Source of the DNA: Alienimonas californiensis
Lineage (GTDB): Bacteria > Planctomycetota > Planctomycetia > Planctomycetales > Planctomycetaceae
Length of the DNA: 64,000 bases
NCBI RefSeq assembly: GCF_007743815.1
Contig: NZ_CP036265.1
Span: 3,738,823 to 3,802,822 of the forward strand
Direction of reading: 5' to 3'
The notes under the pieces are model-generated. The model did not search any database, was not told where the DNA came from, and saw only the letters and a list, made by a program, of their open reading frames with translations. Positions 52,179-61,400 of this stretch are shown here, piece by piece (position 1 is the stretch's first letter; each line of letters begins with the position of its first letter). Both the position numbers and the translations under genes were made by a program.

Positions 52179-53978
52179 ATGTCGCCGACCTCACCGCCCC
52201 GCGAGTTGGACCGGATGCTCTCCGCGATCCGCCGTCGCCTCGCCTGGGCGGCGTTCGGTCGGGCGCTGCTGTGGGCCGCCGCCGCGGGCTGCGTGGCCGG
52301 GGCCTGTCTGGTGCCGCTGGCTTGGTGGCGGCCGGACTGGCTGCCCACGCTGATCGCCGCCGCTGTGCCGGTCGCGGCGCTGCTGGCCCTCGGGCTGGCG
52401 TGGGCCTTCCGGGAACGGCCGACGCGGGAGGACGCCGCCAATCGGGCCGACCGCTTCGCCGGCACGAAAGACCTGTTCCTCACCGCGGCGGAGTTGGACC
52501 GCCACGAGCGGGCGCCCGCCTTCGCCCCGCTGGTCCTCGCCGACGCCGCGGCCCGCGTGCCGGCCGTCGACCCCGCGGCCGCGGTCCCCTTCGACCTGCC
52601 GGGCCGGCGCCTGATCCCGGCCGGGGCGGCGCTGGCGGTGCTGGTGGGCACGCTGTTCCTCGTGCCCCGGGTCGACCCGTTCGGGGCCGTCGCCGCCGCG
52701 AAGGAAGCGGAAACCGCCGCGAAGAACTCCGAACGCACCGCGGACGAAGCGAAGCGGCGGACGGAGGAACTGAAGCGTTCGCAGCCGGAGAGCGAACTCT
52801 CCCCGGAGGTCGCCTCCGCGGTCCAGAAGCTCGCCGCCGACCTCAAGCAGACCAAGCGGGGCGAGGTGAAGGCGAACCGCGAAAAGCTGGCCGAACGACG
52901 GGCGGACCTCGGCAAACTGTGGCGGAACGTCAGCGCGGAGCAGGCCCGCGGGTTGCTCGCCGAGGAGGACGACCGCCGCAGTCTGGGCATAAACCCGGAC
53001 GCCGACGAGCGGAAGAAGTGGCTCAGCGATCTGAAGCAGGGAAGCGCGGAGAGCGTCCGCGAAGCCCTGAACCGCATGATGGCCGAGGCCGCCGAGGCCG
53101 CGAACGAATCCGACCCCGCCGCCCGGGCCGAGAAGATGCAGGCCCTGCGGGAGCAGGCCCGCAAGCTGGAGAACTTCGCCCGCAACGACGCCGGCGACGA
53201 CCGCCTCGCCGAGGCGATGCGGCAGGCCGGCGAACAGTTGCGTAACGCCGCCGAGCAGGCGAAGGCCGAAGCGAACGGCGAGGGCTCCCCGGAGGCCAGC
53301 CGCGCCGCGATGAAGCAGGCCGCGGAAGCCGCCAAGGCGGTGCTCGAACAGGCCGGGCTGGAGACCGAAAAGCTCGCCCAGGCGGCCCGCGACATGGCCG
53401 AGTTGGAGCAGGCCCTCGAAGCGGCCCGGCAGGCCGGACAGCTCAACGAGATGGGCGAACTGGAAGGCCAGGAGGCCGCCGACGCCGCCTCCATGGCGGA
53501 GTTTCTCGAGGTCTATGAGGAGATGCTCGCCGAGAGCGGGCAGCAGGCGACCGAGGCGACCGCGGGCAGCGTCCGCGGCTCCGGCGACGGTGAGGGAGAC
53601 GGTGAGGGAGACGGCGACGGTGAGGGGGACGGCGACGGCGAGAGCAGCGGCGGGACCGGCCGCGGCGAGCGCGAGGAGGTCGACGGTCGCGCCATGGACG
53701 AAGCCCCCGACGCCAAAACCGGCTTCCGCACCGAGGTCTCCAAGAGCCACCTCGTCGCCGGCAAAACGCTGATGAGTCTCAAATCCAAGGGCGACAGCGA
53801 ACGCGGCGAACGCACCACGGAGTACATGGAGAACCTCGCCCGGGTGAAGGAGGGCGTGGACGAGGCGATCTTCGCCGAGGACGTGCCCCCCGGGTATCGC
53901 GGCGGCATCCAACGGTACTTCGACGCCCTCGGCCCCGGCGCTGACGCCGCCGGCAATCCGGGCGCCGACGATGAATGA
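52179..53978 (+). CDS. Membrane protein with long coiled coil and acidic repeat
   Basis: 599 aa from ATG 52179. Two N-terminal helices (about 25-45 and 50-70), a third near 148-165, then a large helical region of Glu/Ala/Lys coiled coil (about 175-460), a GDGEGD low-complexity run near 470-490, and a conserved-looking C-terminal segment (HLVAGKTLMSLKSKGDSERG, DVPPGYRGGIQRYFDALGP). The end piece recalls planctomycete DUF4175-type proteins. Function unknown. TAGACT lies at 52141-52146. Its stop overlaps the next gene by 8 bp, so they may be co-transcribed. Confidence 0.78.
   Translation: MSPTSPPRELDRMLSAIRRRLAWAAFGRALLWAAAAGCVAGACLVPLAWWRPDWLPTLIAAAVPVAALLALGLAWAFRERPTREDAANRADRFAGTKDLFLTAAELDRHERAPAFAPLVLADAAARVPAVDPAAAVPFDLPGRRLIPAGAALAVLVGTLFLVPRVDPFGAVAAAKEAETAAKNSERTADEAKRRTEELKRSQPESELSPEVASAVQKLAADLKQTKRGEVKANREKLAERRADLGKLWRNVSAEQARGLLAEEDDRRSLGINPDADERKKWLSDLKQGSAESVREALNRMMAEAAEAANESDPAARAEKMQALREQARKLENFARNDAGDDRLAEAMRQAGEQLRNAAEQAKAEANGEGSPEASRAAMKQAAEAAKAVLEQAGLETEKLAQAARDMAELEQALEAARQAGQLNEMGELEGQEAADAASMAEFLEVYEEMLAESGQQATEATAGSVRGSGDGEGDGEGDGDGEGDGDGESSGGTGRGEREEVDGRAMDEAPDAKTGFRTEVSKSHLVAGKTLMSLKSKGDSERGERTTEYMENLARVKEGVDEAIFAEDVPPGYRGGIQRYFDALGPGADAAGNPGADDE
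53583..53642 (+). repeat. Tandem GDGEGD codon repeat
   Basis: 60 bp, about 20 codons of alternating Gly with Asp or Glu, made of GGCGACGGTGAGGGAGAC-type units. In-frame length change by slippage is likely between strains. Confidence 0.75.
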
Positions 53979-55035
53979 GGCCGCCGCGTCCCGGCGGGCG
54001 TTCCTCGGGGCGGCGTCAGCGGGCCTGTTCCTTGGCGCCGCCGGCTGCGGGGGCCGCGGCGGGGAGGAGGTGGTCCTTTACTGCGCCGCGGACCGCCTGC
54101 ACGCCGAGCCGATTCTGCGGGAGTTCGAATCCCGCACCGGCGTCCACGTACGGGCCAAGTTCGACACGGAGGCCACAAAAAGCCTGTCGCTGGTCGGGTC
54201 GCTGATCCGCGAGGCCGACGCCCCCGTCTGCGACCTGTTCTGGAACAACGAACGCGGCGGCACGGAGGACCTCGCCGCCCGCGGGCTGCTCGCCCCGCAC
54301 CGGGGGGAGGCGTGGGAGGCCACACCGCCGCAGCACCGCGACCCCGAAGGCCTCTGGTGCGGCTTCGGCGGCCGGCTGCGGGTCTGGATCGTCAACACTG
54401 ACCGCCTGCCCGCCACCCGCGAGGCGGTCGAGGCGGAACTCGCCAAGGAGGCGGACCTCAGCTTCGCCTACGCCAACCCCCGCTACGGCACCACGCTGAC
54501 GCACTTTTCGTTGCTCCACCGCGAGTTGGGCGACGACGGGCTGCGGGCGTTTGCGGAGCGTTTGGACGACGCCGGAGCGGTCACGGCGTCCGGCAACGCG
54601 GCGGTGAAGGACCTCGTCGCCGCCGGCACGGTCGCCTGCGGCTGGACCGACACCGACGACGCCTATCTCGCGATCGAAGCCGGCGCTCCGGTCGAGACGC
54701 TGCCCGTCGAAGTCCCCGGCCCGCCCGGACCGGCGCCGATCTGCATCCCGAATACTGTCGCCCTGACCCGAGGCGGCCCGAACGCGGCGCACGCCGCCCG
54801 GCTGGCGGATTATCTGCTTGGCAAAGAGGTCGCGGTGCGGCTGGCGAACGGGCCGTCGCGGCAGATTCCGCTCACGCCGGTCTCCGGGCCGCTGCCGGAG
54901 GACGTGAAGCAGTTCGCGGGTTTGGCCCGCGACGCCGTGCCGCTGGCGGGGCTGGCCCCGCATCGAGACGCCGTACTGGCGTGGCTGTCCGGCGAAGAAA
55001 CGGCCGGCGCCTCGGCGAGCGGCGACGCGGCGTGA
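53971..55035 (+). CDS. ABC importer substrate-binding lipoprotein (iron type)
   Basis: 354 aa from ATG 53971. Twin-Arg-like start (ASRRAFLGAASAGLFLGAAG) ending with a lipobox GAAGC, so exported and lipid-anchored. Solute-binding fold of the Fe3+/spermidine class: EEVVLYCAADRLHAEPILRE, FDTEATKSLSLVGSLIREAD, LRVWIVNTDRLPATREAVEA and late PICIPNTVALTRGGPNAAHA. The permease and ATPase follow with stop/start overlaps (GTGA, ATGA). Substrate is probably iron by resemblance of the binding protein; not proven. Confidence 0.88.
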   Translation: MNEAAASRRAFLGAASAGLFLGAAGCGGRGGEEVVLYCAADRLHAEPILREFESRTGVHVRAKFDTEATKSLSLVGSLIREADAPVCDLFWNNERGGTEDLAARGLLAPHRGEAWEATPPQHRDPEGLWCGFGGRLRVWIVNTDRLPATREAVEAELAKEADLSFAYANPRYGTTLTHFSLLHRELGDDGLRAFAERLDDAGAVTASGNAAVKDLVAAGTVACGWTDTDDAYLAIEAGAPVETLPVEVPGPPGPAPICIPNTVALTRGGPNAAHAARLADYLLGKEVAVRLANGPSRQIPLTPVSGPLPEDVKQFAGLARDAVPLAGLAPHRDAVLAWLSGEETAGASASGDAA

Positions 55036-56489
55036 GTCTGTGGCCGAGCGTCCTGTTTTCGCTGGTCCGGGCGGCGTTGGTCGTCGGGCTGGCGTTGCCC
55101 GCGGCGGCGCCGATCGCCCGGCGGCTGCGGGAGGACCGGGCTGGGCTGTGGTGGGCGGCGACGCTCGCCCCGCTGCTCGTCCCCGAACTGCTGACCGGCT
55201 ACGGATGGAGCAATTTTTCGTTGTCGCTCGCCGCAGATCCGGGGGCGAACGAGGCGCTGACGGCGGCGCTGATCTGGGGCCGGTGCGTCTGCGCCGCGGC
55301 GGCGTTGCTGGCCGTCGCCCCCGCCCCGGCCCGCACCGCGTCCGCGGTGTTCCTCAGAAAACTTATGTGGTCGCTAACGCCGAGGCCCCGCGGGGCCTCG
55401 GCGTTAGGGGCGTGGCTGAAGGAAGGGGCGCTGCGAACCCTCGCCCGGTTCGGGCCGGCGGCGGGGGTGGCGGGGCTGTACGCCTTCGGGCAGTTCGAGA
55501 CGCCCAGCCTCGCTGGGACGACGGCGTGGACCGTCACGCTATTCGACGCTCACGCCCGGATGATCGACCTGTGGGATTCGCTCCGGCTGGCGTGGCCGGC
55601 CGCGGCGGTGCAACTGGTCGGGCTCGTCCCGCTGCTGATCTGGCTGCGGGGCGTGACGGGGCCGGGACGCCGGGACGAACGGCGGGCGCCAGCGTCGCGG
55701 CGGTCGAACTTTGTTGCCGGGCTGACCCTCGCGGCGGCGGGCGGGTTGACGGTGGTCGTTCCCGCCGCGGTGGTCGCCGGGGAGACGGGGGCGGAGGGGT
55801 TTCGCACGCTGGCCGAAAGCGGCTGGCGGGCGCAGCAGTTCGCGGCGGAGTGCGGCCGATCGCTGGCGATCGGCACCGTGGCGGCCGCCGTGGCGACCGG
55901 ACTGCTGTGGGCGGTCGGCCGGGTGCGGGGGCCGGCGGGGACGGTGCTGCTGGCGGGGCTGATCGCCCCGGGGCTGTGCGGTTCGCTGATCGTGGGGCTG
56001 GTCGTGCAGGCCGGCCTGACGGCCGCGGCGGCGCACGGATGGCCGGGGGCGCGGGCGGTGCGGGACTCGGCGGTTCCGTTGATCCTTGCCCTCGCCGTGG
56101 TCCTCCTGCCGCGGGCGGCGCTGCTGCGGGCGTTCGCCGAGGGCCGGACCGCGGGGCGGTTCCTCACGCGGTTGCTGCGAACCGGCACGCTGTCCCAGCG
56201 GCGGGCGGGGGGGCGGTTGTGGTGGGGCCTGACCGGCCGGGCGGCGTGGGTGCGGGGGGGGCTGCTGACGCTGTGGGCCGCCGCGGACGTCGCCGCCGCC
56301 GCCGTGCTGCTTCCGCCGGGGCTGGAGACCGCCCCGCCGGGCCTCTACAACCTCATGCATTACGGCCACAATGCGGTGCTGGGGGCGCTCTGCCTGCTCA
56401 ACACCGTCCTCCCGGCCGTGCTGTTGGCGCTGGGAGCGTGGGCGGCGCCGCGGCTCGCGGGGGCGCCCGTCGGTATGGTGCAGCGATGA
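55032..56489 (+). CDS. ABC importer permease (FbpB-like, two-domain)
   Basis: 485 aa from GTG 55032, which overlaps the binding-protein stop (GTGA). About twelve membrane helices in two halves. Each half should carry an EAA loop; the second includes LPRAALLRAFAEGRTAG. Residues about 115-125 ([11 protein letters not shown]) come from a perfect 32-bp palindrome lodged in the loop between RKLMWS and GAWLKEGALRT in the first half, so this loop may be longer than in relatives. Its stop overlaps the ATPase ATG (ATGA). Confidence 0.85.
   Translation: MSLWPSVLFSLVRAALVVGLALPAAAPIARRLREDRAGLWWAATLAPLLVPELLTGYGWSNFSLSLAADPGANEALTAALIWGRCVCAAAALLAVAPAPARTASAVFLRKLMWSLTPRPRGASALGAWLKEGALRTLARFGPAAGVAGLYAFGQFETPSLAGTTAWTVTLFDAHARMIDLWDSLRLAWPAAAVQLVGLVPLLIWLRGVTGPGRRDERRAPASRRSNFVAGLTLAAAGGLTVVVPAAVVAGETGAEGFRTLAESGWRAQQFAAECGRSLAIGTVAAAVATGLLWAVGRVRGPAGTVLLAGLIAPGLCGSLIVGLVVQAGLTAAAAHGWPGARAVRDSAVPLILALAVVLLPRAALLRAFAEGRTAGRFLTRLLRTGTLSQRRAGGRLWWGLTGRAAWVRGGLLTLWAAADVAAAAVLLPPGLETAPPGLYNLMHYGHNAVLGALCLLNTVLPAVLLALGAWAAPRLAGAPVGMVQR
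55375..55406. repeat. Family-B palindrome inside the permease coding region
   Basis: Perfect palindrome identical to 3392-3423, here with an open frame (codons CTA ACG CCG AGG CCC CGC ...). As a strong GC hairpin it might also pause transcription or translation of this operon. Confidence 0.85.
56474..56479 (+). promoter_or_regulatory. TATGGT -10-like element, six bases before ATG
   Basis: TATGGT inside the end of the permease gene, six bases before ATG 56486. Could give a separate, leaderless ATPase transcript, or be chance. Confidence 0.35.
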
Positions 56490-58375
56490 CGGCCCCGCTG
56501 TTCACCCTGTCGCACGTCTCGCTGCCCGGCCGCCCCGGTCGTCCGCGACTGGACGACGTCTCGCTGACGATCCCCCCCGGCGTCACCGCGGTGGTGGGGG
56601 CGAGCGGGGCGGGGAAGTCGTCGTTGTTGGAGGTGTTGGTGGGGTTTGAGGCCCCGAGTTCGGGGATGATTAAGCGGGGCGCGCCGCCTAGCGGCGACGG
56701 CGAAGCGGGGGGACTGTTTTGGGTTCCTTCGGACCTCGGCCTGTGGCCAGGGGAGACGGTGATGGGGCACCTGCTCGCGGTGCAGCCGGAGCGGGACGAG
56801 GCGGCGGCGGAGGCGCTGCTGGATCGCTTCGGCCTCGCCGGCGTTGCGGACCGCCGGCCGGGGACGTTGTCGGCGGGGGAGCGATCTCGGTTGGCCCTCG
56901 CCCGGGCGGTGGCGAGCGGGGCGGGCGTGCTGGTGTTGGACGAACCGCTGGCTCACGTCGACCCCGCCGCGCTGCCCGGGCTGTGGGCCGTGTTGCGGGA
57001 GCATTGGGACGGGACCGCGGACGGCGTGCGGCGCTCCGTCGTCTTCGCCATCCACGACCCGGCGGCGGCGCTGAGGGAATCGACCCACTGCGTGGCGCTG
57101 GCGGACGGGCGAGTGCGGTTCGCCGGGCCGACGACCGAACTGCACGAGAACCCGCCGGACCGGGCGACCGGGGCGCTGCTCGGGCCGCTCAATGAACTGC
57201 CGGACGGCCCCCGGCGGTTCGTTCGGGCCGAACGGCTCGAGTTGGCCCCGCAGGCGGACGGGCCGCTGACGGTCGTGCGCACCGCCCCCGCCGGCCCCGT
57301 CACCACCACCGAACTGACCGACCCCGCGGGAACGCGCACCGTGCTGCATCATCGTCCCGGTCCGCCGCTGCCTGTCGGGGCCCGGGTGGCGACGCGGCTG
57401 GCGTTCGCCCTGCTGGCGGCGGTTCTGCTCGGCGTCGCGGCGGGGTGCGACGGCGGGGGGGCGGACGGGCCGGCGCTGAGGTTCGCGGAGGTGCGGGTGC
57501 GGGCGACGCCGAACGCCGGACCGCAGTTGCCGGCCCCGCGGGGCGTGGGCATCGGTCCCGGCAACGAGGCGTACGTGCTGGACGACGCCGGCCGGGTGCT
57601 GGTGTTCTCGCCGGAGGGGGAGGAACTGCGGCGCTGGGACATGCCCTCCAACGTGCAGGGCAACCCGGAGGGCATCTGCGTCTACCGCCCGCCGGGTGTG
57701 GACGAGTGGCTCGTCGCGGTGGCGGACACGCACTACCACCGGGTCGTGCTGTTTACGACCGCGGGGGAGGTGGTGACCGAGTGGGGCGTGGAGGGGGACG
57801 AACCCGGCAACTTTCGATTCCCCGTCGCCGTGACCGCCGACGACGCCGGCCGGCTGTACGTCGGCGAGTACGGCGGGAACGACCGCGTGCAGGTCTTCAG
57901 CCCTCACCCGGAGAACGCCCCGCTGCGGTCGATCGGTTCGTTCGGCACCGGGCCGGGGCAGTTCAGCCGGGCCAGCGGCGTGGCCTGGGTCCCTCCGGCC
58001 TCCGCGGGCGGCGACGGCGAGAGCGGCGACGCCTTCGTGCTGGTCGCGGACGCCTTCGGCGATCGCATTCAACGCTTCACGACGGAGGGCGACTACCGCG
58101 GCGTGCTGGGCGGGGACGACGCCGTCTCGCTGCACAGCCCCTACGACCTGGCCCGCGCCGCGGACGGCACACTGTGGATCCCGGAGTACCACGGCGGCCG
58201 GATCACGGCGCTGCGGGCCGACGGCACGCTGCTGGGCCGGTGGAGCGGCGACGCGGATTCCTCGGATGGGAGGACCGGCCCGCTGGTCACCCCCTGGGGG
58301 CTGGATGTGGACCGAACGGGCCGCGTCTGGATCGCGGATACGGGCAACCGGCGGCTGGTGACGCTCGTGCCCTGA
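56486..58375 (+). CDS. ABC ATPase reading through into an NHL-repeat lipoprotein
   Basis: 629 aa from ATG 56486 with no stop between the parts. Residues 1-300: ABC ATPase with Walker A GASGAGKSS (38-46), signature LSAGE (128-132), Walker B VLVLDEP (147-153), H190; the Q-loop Gln appears replaced by S82 in VPSDLGLWP. A TOBE-like end follows. Then ATRLAFALLAAVLLGVAAGC with lipobox Cys at 321, and six NHL propeller blades (RVLVFSPEGEELRRWDMPSN and so on). GTG 57386 (residue 301) would start a normal 329-aa lipoprotein. Residues about 65-73 come from a palindromic arm. So either a fusion or two products. Confidence 0.82.
   Translation: MTAPLFTLSHVSLPGRPGRPRLDDVSLTIPPGVTAVVGASGAGKSSLLEVLVGFEAPSSGMIKRGAPPSGDGEAGGLFWVPSDLGLWPGETVMGHLLAVQPERDEAAAEALLDRFGLAGVADRRPGTLSAGERSRLALARAVASGAGVLVLDEPLAHVDPAALPGLWAVLREHWDGTADGVRRSVVFAIHDPAAALRESTHCVALADGRVRFAGPTTELHENPPDRATGALLGPLNELPDGPRRFVRAERLELAPQADGPLTVVRTAPAGPVTTTELTDPAGTRTVLHHRPGPPLPVGARVATRLAFALLAAVLLGVAAGCDGGGADGPALRFAEVRVRATPNAGPQLPAPRGVGIGPGNEAYVLDDAGRVLVFSPEGEELRRWDMPSNVQGNPEGICVYRPPGVDEWLVAVADTHYHRVVLFTTAGEVVTEWGVEGDEPGNFRFPVAVTADDAGRLYVGEYGGNDRVQVFSPHPENAPLRSIGSFGTGPGQFSRASGVAWVPPASAGGDGESGDAFVLVADAFGDRIQRFTTEGDYRGVLGGDDAVSLHSPYDLARAADGTLWIPEYHGGRITALRADGTLLGRWSGDADSSDGRTGPLVTPWGLDVDRTGRVWIADTGNRRLVTLVP
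56680..56704 (-). repeat. Family-A single arm inside the ABC ATPase coding region
   Basis: Reverse-oriented 25-bp arm, read as GAPPSGDGEA. It lies between Walker A and the Q-loop region, at the beta-hairpin where ATPases are variable in length. Confidence 0.85.
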
Positions 58376-58491
58376 CGCGGCGGCCCGCCGGTCGCGGATT
58401 CGTCGTGAACCGGTTGTGCCCGCGGCGACGTTGTTCCGTAAGCTGACGCCGTTCCGCTCGGTTCGTTCCCTTCGCCCCGGCCCCCCGCCCG

Positions 58492-61400
58492 ATGGCCCCC
58501 CCGCCGCCCCGCCGGCCCACCCTCACCGCCGCCGGGCGGCGTGAGCCGGCGGGCGCGGGGGAGCGGCTGTGGCGCTCGCTGTTCCCGGCGGCCCGCACCC
58601 CGGTGCGGTGGCGGGACGGCTGGCCGCTGGCGGCGTTCGGGCTGATCGCGATCGGGCTATTCGTCTGGCTGGAACTCGACCGCCGGGTGCTGTTCGCCCG
58701 GCCGACGCTGTTCGGGCTGTTGCTGTTCGCCCCGTGGGTCTGGTGGCTGGCCGTTGCGAACCGCGGCGGATTGGGCACGACGCGGGCGGAGGCCTCCACG
58801 TTCCTGCGGCTCTGCCTGCTCGGGTTGTGCGTCGCGGCCCTGGCGGAGCCGCGGGCGGTGCGGGAGCGGGACGTGACCAGCGTGGTGTTCGCCCTGGACG
58901 TCTCCGATAGCGTCGGCCGCAGCGTGGAGAGCCAGGCGCTGGAACTGTTCAGCGGGGCGGTCGCCGCCAAGCCCACCACCGACGAGGCCGGCCTGGTCGT
59001 GTTCGGCCGCAACGCCGCGGTGGAGCTGCCGCCGAAGAAAAGCGTCGCCTTCGAGGGCGTCATCAACTCCCAGGTGGACCGCGACGCGACGAATCTGGAG
59101 CAGACCCTCAGCCTGTCCGCGGCGATGATTCCTGAGGAGAACGCCGGCCGGGTGGTGCTGATCTCCGACGGCACGGAGACCGAGGGCCGGCTCGCCTCGG
59201 AGCTGGATCAACTGCGGGGCCGGGGCATCAAGGTGGACGTGTTGGCGGTGGACTATGCTGGCCGGGAGGAGGTCTGGCTGGAACGGCTGGACCTGCCGCG
59301 GTTCGTGCGGGAAGGGGAGAGCTACGAGGCCAGTGTGGTGCTCAGCAGCCTCGGCGCCGGCGCCGGCACGCTGACCCTCACCGAAAACGGCGAGGAGATC
59401 GCCCGGGAGCAGGTGGACTACGCCGCCGGCAAGAACCGGTTCAGCTTTCCGATCCGCCTCCGCGGCCCCGGCTACTACGAGTACGCCGCGACGATCAAAG
59501 CAAACGACACGGCCTCCGGGGAGCCGGGCGACGGCGTGGAGGACAACAACACCGCTCTCAACTACCTCTATCTGGAGGGGGCGGGGAAGGTGCTGGTCGT
59601 GACGGACCCGGGCGGCGATCCGCGGGACGTGGAGGATTTCGTCGCCGCCGCCCGCGAGGGGGAGCGGGAGGTCACGGTGATGGACGGCTACGCCTTCCCG
59701 CGGGACGTGCTCAGCCTGATGCCCTACGACCTGATCGTGTTCGCCGGCGTGCCCGCGGACGTCTTCGACGCCCGCCAACTCGCCGCGGTGCGGACGGCCG
59801 TCTCCGACATGGGCGTGGGCTTCCTGATGCTCGGCGGGGAGAACAGCTTCGGCGCCGGCGGGTATCAGAACACCCCCGTCGAGGAGGCGTTGCCGGTCGA
59901 TCTGGACATCACCCGCCGCAAGGTGCTGCCCAAGGGGGCGCTGGTCATCATCCTGCACACCTGCGAGTTCCCGCAGGGCAACACCTGGGGCAAGCGGATC
60001 TGCAAACGGGCGATCAAGGTCTTGGGCGATCAGGACGAATGCGGCGTGCTGGTGGCGGACTACGTCGAGGGGGAGGAGTGGCTGTTCGAACTGACGCCCG
60101 CGGCCCGCTACCCGGAGCTGGTGCCCAAGATCAACGCCGCCCAGATCGGGGATATGCCGGACTTCGCCCAGACCATGAACGCCGGCCTGAAGGCGCTGAA
60201 AGACAGCGACGCCAGTGCCAAGCACATGATCATCATCTCCGACGGCGACCCCAGCCCGCCGTCGCCGGCGCTGGTCAAGCAGTTCGCCGACGCCCAGATC
60301 GCGATCAGCACCGTCGCCGTCTTCCCGCACCAGGGCGACCGGGCCAGCCTGAACACGATGCGCGGCATCGCCGCCGGCACCGGCGGCCGGTTCTACCTGC
60401 CGGACGACCCGAACCAACTGCCCGGCATCTTCGTGAAGGAGGCGAAGACCCTCCGCCGCACGCTGATCCAGAACAACACCGTGCAGCCGGAGGTGGCCCT
60501 CGGTCACCCGATCCTCAAGGGGCTCGGGCCGCTGCCGCCGGTGCGGGGCTACGTGCTAACGACGCCGAAGGAGGCGCTGACCGAACAGATCCTGCGGGTG
60601 CCCTCCGACGAACAGGTCGCCCCCGGGGAGTACGATCCGATCCTCGCCGTCCGCCAGTTCGGCCTCGGCCGCACCGGGGCGTTCACCGCGGACCTCGGCC
60701 CGAACTGGGGCGCCGACTGGGTCACGTGGGACGGCTACGGCCCGTTCGTGCGGCAGCTCATCACGCACCTGGGCCGGGTCCGCAAGCAGGGGCACCTGCG
60801 GATGAGCACCTACACGGACGGCTCCGACGGGGTGATCGTTGTGGAAGACTTCTCGCCCCAGGAACGCTTCCTTGAGATCACCACCTCCGTCGCCGGACCG
60901 CGAGACCGCACGGAGACCGTTTCGCTGGTGCAGGTCGGGCCGCGTCGGTATCAGGCCCGCGTGCCGCTGTGGGGGAAGGGCCGTTACCAGGTCATCGGCC
61001 GCTCTGCGACGGTCGGCGGCGGCGCCGCGGAAGCCCCCGCCGCGGCCCCGGCGCCCGAGGGCCCCACGCCCATGGGCACCATCGCCGGGGCGAACGACGC
61101 CATCGAGGAGGAGCCGGTCGGACCGGCGGACGACGGCACGGAGCAGGTCGCCGGCGGTTTCATCCTGCCCTATAGCGCCGAGTACCTGCGGTTCCGCAGC
61201 GACCCGATCGTGTTGAAACGGGTCGCCGAACGCACCGGCGGCCGGGAACTGATCGTCGACGAGAACACGCCGAAAACGCTGTTCACCGAGGACCGCCAGC
61301 CGAAGCGCAGCAGCCGGCCGATCTTCGACTGGTTGCTGATCCTCGTGGCCTGCCTGATCCCGCTGGACATCGCCGTGCGGCGGGTGCAGCTCGACTGGGC

